A stretch of DNA of 64,000 nt from Antilocapra americana. Lineage: Eukaryota > Chordata > Mammalia > Artiodactyla > Antilocapridae. Shown piece after piece: positions 58,880 through 64,000 of this stretch (positions are counted from its first letter, which is position 1; the number at the start of each line of letters is the position of its first letter). The notes under the pieces were generated by a model. The model was not told the DNA's origin and ran no database searches. It saw nothing but the letters and a program-made list of their open reading frames with translations. A program made the position numbers and the translations under genes. The stretch covers positions 10,942,476-11,006,475 of the forward strand of contig ML660774.1 of assembly GCA_007570785.1 (NCBI GenBank), written 5' to 3'.

Positions 58880-58953
58880 CTTCAATTTTTAACAATCACT
58901 CCAGGTAATTCTGAAGCAGGCCTCTGAATCACACTTGGAGAAACACTACCCTC
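58880..58953 (+). mobile_element. MER5A-like fragment
   Basis: 'aacaatcactccaggtaatt' and 'acacttggagaaacac' resemble the 3' half of MER5A. Confidence 0.5.
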
Positions 58954-58962
58954 AAGAGACTG

Positions 58963-59166
58963 AGATTCCCTGGTGGCTCAGCTGGTAAAGAATCCACCTG
59001 CAATGTGGAAGACCTAGGTTTGATCCCTGGGTTGGGAAGATGCCCTGGAGGAGGGCATGGCAATCCACTCCAGTGTTCTTGCCTGGAGAATCTCCATGGA
59101 CAGAGGAGCCTATCGGGCTTCAGTCTGTGGGGTCGAAAAGAGTTGACATGACTAACTAAGCACACA
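58963..59166 (+). mobile_element. Bov-tA SINE
   Basis: Forward copy, 'gattccctggtggctcagct' to 'gactaactaagcacac'. The target caagagact flanks it. Confidence 0.88.
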
Positions 59167-59647
59167 AGAGACTTAAGTCTTATTTCCAACACTAGCTTAG
59201 CACCAGGGACCCACTGCCAGCTGGCTGATTTCCCTGAAACAAACATTCTGTTAACCTGAATTTCTGAATGTAATACATTCCTGGATTTCTTGTCACCATG
59301 CTCGTCTTCATGTTAACCCAGTTTCTGCCCTTGTTCAAGAGAGCGGGACTAATTTCAGGTCTTGGCAACTAGGAGGATACAGATAGGCATTTCCTGCCTT
59401 CATGGATTTTATATACTAGTGAAGGAGAATAGTAAAAAATCGCAGGTAACAGGTGAGTGTTCCTTCCCTGTTTCAAGCACTGCATTTCGAGCAGAACCCC
59501 CATTATAGCACTGAAGTCAGTCTAGGAGAGTGGCAGAGATCAAGAATGAATGTACAGAGGGCCATGTGGTCCACATTTTTCCTTCTTGTACATGAGCATA
59601 TCTTGAGAAATTTTGTTTAAAGCACTGTCAAAATCAAGATACATTCT
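59167..59647. other. No feature recognised
   Basis: Unassigned sequence. Confidence 0.4.
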
Positions 59648-59955
59648 GGGCTTCCCTGGTAGCTCAGTGGTAAAGATCCACTTGCCAGCGCAGGAGACAC
59701 AGGTTAAATCTCTGACCTGGGAAGATCCCACATGCAGCAGAGCAACTAAGCCCCTGCACTACAACCATTGAGTCTGTGCTCTAGAGCCTGGGAACTGCAA
59801 CTACTGAGTCCATGTGCCCTAGAGCCTGTGCTCTGCGACAAGAGAAGCCACCACAATGAGAAGCCAGTGCATGGCAACTAGAATAGCCCCTGCTTGCTGC
59901 ATCTAGAGGAAAGTCCACGCAGCAACGAAGACCCAGTGCAGACAAAAATAAACTT
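59648..59955 (+). mobile_element. CHR-type tRNA SINE (long form)
   Basis: Head 'gggcttccctggtagctcag', body 'gtgctctagagcctgggaac', end 'agacccagtgcagac' plus an A-rich tail. The target aagat(a/g)c(a/g)ttct is duplicated. Confidence 0.85.
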
Positions 59956-60194
59956 AAGATGCGTTCTCATCAAACATTCCCCTGACTTCCTAGTCTAAGT
60001 AAATTATGAAAAGGTAGGTTACATACAATAAAAGTAAAAATAAAGAAAAAGCTCCCCACACCCGATTTTGACTGCTCACACATTTTCAGGTTAGATCATC
60101 TTGAAGATGTTCCTATCTTCATGTTCACAGACTTACCCTTTTATCATCTCCAAACTGCTGTTAAACCCATCACTTTTTCATCTCAGACATTGAC

Positions 60195-60720
60195 ATTGTT
60201 CTTCACTTCTAGAATCCATTTGATCCTCCAGTGGCTTTTGCTTTGTTGTTAAAATTTCTTTTTCTCTGAAGTTTCTTATCCATTCATTAAAAGTCTTTTT
60301 TGGTGTTTTTGTTTTAGGCAGAGTTATAATAGCTCCCTTAAAAATCCTTGTCTATTAATACCAACATCTGGGTCAGTCACTGCTGCTTGCCTTTCCTTTT
60401 CAGTATGTTCTTCATATGTCTGATTTAATTAGACTGTATCCTGGATGTTGTGAATAATACACTGTAGAAACTGTGGATTCTGTTTTGCCCCTCTGAAGAA
60501 TTTTTGTTGATATTATTTAGTAGTCGACTGTTGATATTGTTTAATTTGGTTGATCTCAAGCTCCAAATTCTGTCTCCCCACAGTGGGCCACAACTGAAAT
60601 CTCCCTTTCATTCTTTTAGTTTTAGCTGGGCTGCTTGAAGTCTGCCCCAAGGATGTGGAGTTCTGAGATTAGTGAGAGATTTGGGCTGTGTGGTTACCCT
60701 CGGTAACTTTCTCCTTTTTT
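60195..60720 (-). mobile_element. Old L1M-like 3' fragment
   Basis: 'aatccttgtctattaatacc', 'aacatctgggtcagtcac', 'ttcttcatatgtctgattt', 'gtatcctggatgttgtgaat' match antisense old L1. Confidence 0.6.
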
Positions 60721-61654
60721 CAGGATTTCTGCCTCGTTTCTAGACTATTTAATTGCTCAGAACTCTACCCTCAGATTCCTGAAGTAAGATTTAAGTTTTA
60801 GTGACTGTAAAGTTTCTGTATGAGTATTAATGACTCTTAGTGGCACTGCCTGGGGCCTGCCCTAAGTTGAGAAAAATGTGAAGAATGTGATTTCCTTCTA
60901 GTAAGGAAAATCCATTACCTTTAGACAATTTTTACTATTTTGTCCAAAGTTTAATTTCTGTCGTGTGAGAGGGTTAATCTAGTCAAGCTGCTGCATCATG
61001 ACTTACTCAACTCTTACTCCCTTCCCACTCTTCCCCAAATTAAGGACCTGCCTGGACTTCCCTAGATACAGATACAAAACTCAGCATCTTACAGAAAGAA
61101 GTTAATAGTTAAAATATTCAAATATCTTAAAATAGGACTGAAGTCCTAAAATGGACTCAGCGTACCAGATGGCCCAATACCCACCCAAATGCTGTGGAGT
61201 TTCTGGGTCAACTCTAGTGTAGATACTAAGCAGTCCGTAGCTTCAACTCTTTTTTGCAGAAATTATATTTACTCAGTTGCTCCAAACTCTTATGACGCAG
61301 AATTATTCAAATATGTTAGCTTAACATTGTATTTTATTAACTAAATTATTATGGCATGATAGCTTTTGTAACAGGTGAAAAACATCAAAATGACTTTTCA
61401 AGATACTGCCCTCTTATGGTATTATTATTATTATCAATATTAGTCTAAGGGGTTTAATGCAGGTAACCTCTGTGATAATTTTTTCAGACTCACTCATCTT
61501 GAAATCCATTTCATTTAATTAAAAGATTAGCAAGAAAGTGAGAAAAAGAATAATTTCATGCCTTTACTTCCTCTTTTTTCCTCATCCACCTATTAGTTTA
61601 CCGTCAGTTTGTGTGGGTGTTGTTTTGGTTTTTGTTTTGTTTTGTTTTTATTTT
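60721..61654. other. No feature recognised
   Basis: Unassigned sequence, ending in a (TTTTG)n tract near 61625-61655. Confidence 0.4.
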
Positions 61655-61808
61655 TTTACTTCAACAAGACACATTTATTTATCACAGTTCCGGAGACTGA
61701 TAAGTCCAAGAACAAGGTGTTGGCTGATTCAGTTCCTGGTGAGAGTCTGTTCATGGTTTGCTGGACAGCTTCTTGCTGTGTCCTCACACCGGAGAGAGAG
61801 GTGAAGAA
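61655..61808 (-). mobile_element. MLT1 LTR fragment
   Basis: Antisense MLT1: 'cacatttatttatcacagtt', 'gagactgataagtccaag', 'tcttgctgtgtcctcacacc'. Confidence 0.7.
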
Positions 61809-62514
61809 AATCTATGAATAATTTTATATTTACAGAAAAGTTCCAAAAATAGTACAGAGTTCCTTTATACTCTTCACTACAGATCCCCTAATATTAACAT
61901 CTTATACAGGTGTTTTTTAATTCATATTTCATTAAGGGAAATGGTGTTAAGGCAGGTTTTATTTTATTACATTTCCTATGCATTAATACTTCACCCCTAG
62001 GAAAATCTCTGGCACTATTTGATCTATTTCTATTTAATATTTTGCCACTGGGCTACTCTTAATTGGTTACTGAGGCATATTTTCCATGATGGAGAAACAA
62101 TAAGCATTCTTCCCACTTGGCCTTGTGTTTCAACCCTGCCTTTGTATTGCATTTAAAAAAAAAACACCCTAGATTTTCTTTTCAGAGTGTACAGCGAAGA
62201 CTTGTAAATTAAAATCTGTAGGCGTTCTTACAGTGTTCTGCAAACCTGATGAGGTTTTGCAATCCTGTTCTGAGTGCTGCTAGTAGAGAAAAAAAGAGTG
62301 TAGCACTACTAATTAGTGTTTATTTTTCCATCATGCTATTTTTTAATCCTGGTCCTCAGATACTGATTGGAATTGTAAGGAAGAGAATATAGCATGTCTC
62401 TTTATTCCTTTAAAAAGGTGGAAACAAAGAAAAGTAGATTCCAAAGCAAGGAATCAAGCCATGGTTTCTAACCTTAGTTCCCTAACTGTACCACTTGGAA
62501 ATATAAGTTGTACA
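61809..62514. other. Mostly unassigned; possible L1M piece at 61825-61930
   Basis: The part near 'agaaaagttccaaaaatagt' resembles old L1. The remainder has no recognised feature. Confidence 0.35.
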
Positions 62515-62637
62515 TGTTGCTTCAGTCACTTCAGTTGTGTCTGACTCTTTATGACCCCATGGACTGTAGCCCACCAGGCTCCTCTGTCCATGGGATTTCC
62601 CAGGCAAGAATACTGGAGAAAGCTGCCATTTCCTAGT
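62515..62637 (-). mobile_element. Bov-tA SINE fragment
   Basis: 'ttgcttcagtcacttcagtt' to 'aaagctgccatttccta'; tRNA head missing. Confidence 0.84.
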
Positions 62638-63550
62638 ATAGGCCACCTTTAAAGCAGAGCAGCAGGAATTGTGCATGTGTATCTCTTCTTTCTATTGTTT
62701 GGGAAAATAATTTATTCCCCAATTCCTACAGAAACCTTCTTGTATGCCCCCTTGTTTTTCCTTTTTAGTCCAAAACTGCTCTCTAGGAGAGCAGGACATA
62801 TAGAGTCTATATGCCCATCAGAGACTCATCAATCTCTCCCACCTGCCAACCTATGATTACCAACTTTTCTTTTTCCATGTTCCTTTTACTGCCTTTTTCA
62901 TTCCTCACTGGTGTGTTCTTTCCATAATACAGAAAAATGGACAAAGACTTAAGCATTTAGCAGAGGTATAAACAAAAATTTCTAACAGACAAATTTCCTC
63001 TTGACTTTCCCAAGAAAATGCCCCTCCCAACTTTTCAAGCTAAATTCAGCTTGCATGCCTGTGCACCCAGAGTCAGAGAATCCTGCACCACAGCCCAAGT
63101 ACCAGTTTTGAAGCTTCTCATTATCCCTACCCATCAACTCAGGCCTTGAAGCACATACCATCCACACCCATTACCCCTGCAGTTCCACACCGCTCTTCAT
63201 CAGCATCCTCAACCCTCCAGGAACCTGGCTCTCAGTCTTTCTCTTCACGGAGCCTCCCATCCTCGGTTTCATCAACTTCAGTACTGACAATATCCTGACC
63301 ATTCAAGCCTTAAAGGTTCCGTTAACTCAGCTCAGCTGATCTTTCACTCCACCTTAAATTAACTACAGGCCAGCGAGGTTAAGCATTGTGCTTTTGCTAG
63401 CTTCTTCCTAGATTGGAAACCCTTATCTCTAACACTGAATGACCCTTCAGGAGCATTACTGCTCATTCTTTTAACAAGAACACTTCTCATTTTTAAACAT
63501 TTTGAAATATGCCTTCTCAGTTCCAAGCCCTCTCTGTTATTATTAGATTT
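62638..63550. other. No feature recognised
   Basis: About 900 bp of unassigned sequence. Confidence 0.4.
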
Positions 63551-63745
63551 AAGCCCAGTCATGTCCAACTCTTTGCAACCCCATTGACTGTGTTGCAGTC
63601 AATGGCTCTTCTGTCCATGGAATTTTCCAGCCCGCCAGGCTCTTCTGTCCATGGAATTTTCCAGGTAACAATACTGAGTAGGTTTCCGTTTCCTCCTCCA
63701 GGGAACATTCCCTATCCAGGGACTGAATCCACGTCTCTTTATATG
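63551..63745 (-). mobile_element. Bov-tA SINE with internal duplication
   Basis: Reverse copy 'agcccagtcatgtccaactc' to 'gactgaatccacgtctc'. A 34-bp unit beginning 'ggctcttctgtccatggaat' is duplicated at 63604-63637 and 63638-63671. Confidence 0.85.
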
Positions 63746-64000
63746 TTTTAATCACTTTGACTGAATAGATGCATATCCTACAATTCACAGATACTTCTCC
63801 TTCAGATTTGAGATACAGGTGCATATTAACAACCAGGAATAGACCCCATCTTTTCCTACGTGATCCTGATAAAAATGAAGTACAGAATTGTGGTTGGTCA
63901 TGCATCTTGTATCTTTAATACAACAATGACAGTGAGACAGTCCCTAAAATTTTATTTTAGAGTCTGGAGAACAGAAAGAAAGCTTATTTCAGAGATATTC

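Overview
The window is nuclear DNA from a ruminant, almost certainly a bovid. It is densely scattered with Bov-tA/BovA SINEs (tRNA-Glu head fused to a BovB-derived body), BovB (RTE) LINE fragments, cetartiodactyl CHR-type tRNA SINEs and ruminant L1 3' ends, on a background of older mammalian repeats (MLT1 LTRs, MIR, MER5A/MER20-like, L1M). The exact species cannot be fixed from the sequence. Two runs of exactly ten N (34569-34578 and 50897-50906) both sit inside TG/GT microsatellites and are assembly gaps.

Layout: bases 1 to about 42500 look intergenic and I found no protein-coding gene there. Nearly every open frame in that part lies in a SINE, BovB or L1 copy. A CpG island (about 42560-43380) then holds the promoter and first exon of FRG1 (FSHD region gene 1). 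FRG1 is the only gene I can support. It lies on the + strand with nine coding exons between 43104 and 56572, all introns GT-AG, and a complete 258-residue reading frame. A polyadenylation signal follows 42 bases after the stop. Downstream DNA (56640-64000) is again repeats and unassigned sequence, including a BovB copy, MER20-like and MER5A-like elements, SINEs and L1M-like DNA.

FRG1 is a nuclear and nucleolar actin- and RNA-associated protein with a fascin-like beta-trefoil core flanked by basic segments. It is best known from the human 4q35 facioscapulohumeral dystrophy locus. No D4Z4/DUX4-like array, tubulin pseudogene or other human 4q35 neighbour is recognisable here.

The main interest is in the repeat architecture. 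Intron 1 of FRG1 holds several layers of nested insertions (MIR split by an L1 tail and an L1M copy, the L1M split by a Bov-tA, the Bov-tA split by a BovB). There is a twin-primed (5'-inverted) L1 at 28.0-28.7 kb, an L1 broken by an unidentified 388-bp retroposed segment, a SINE split by a BovB, and several very short L1 tails with clear target-site duplications. Other leads are a perfect CTCF-like core in the CpG island, three related CTCF-like motifs about 4 kb upstream, two short tandem duplications, and two GC-richer segments (32.4-33.1 kb and 53.35-53.76 kb) that I cannot assign to any family. I see no novel gene system.
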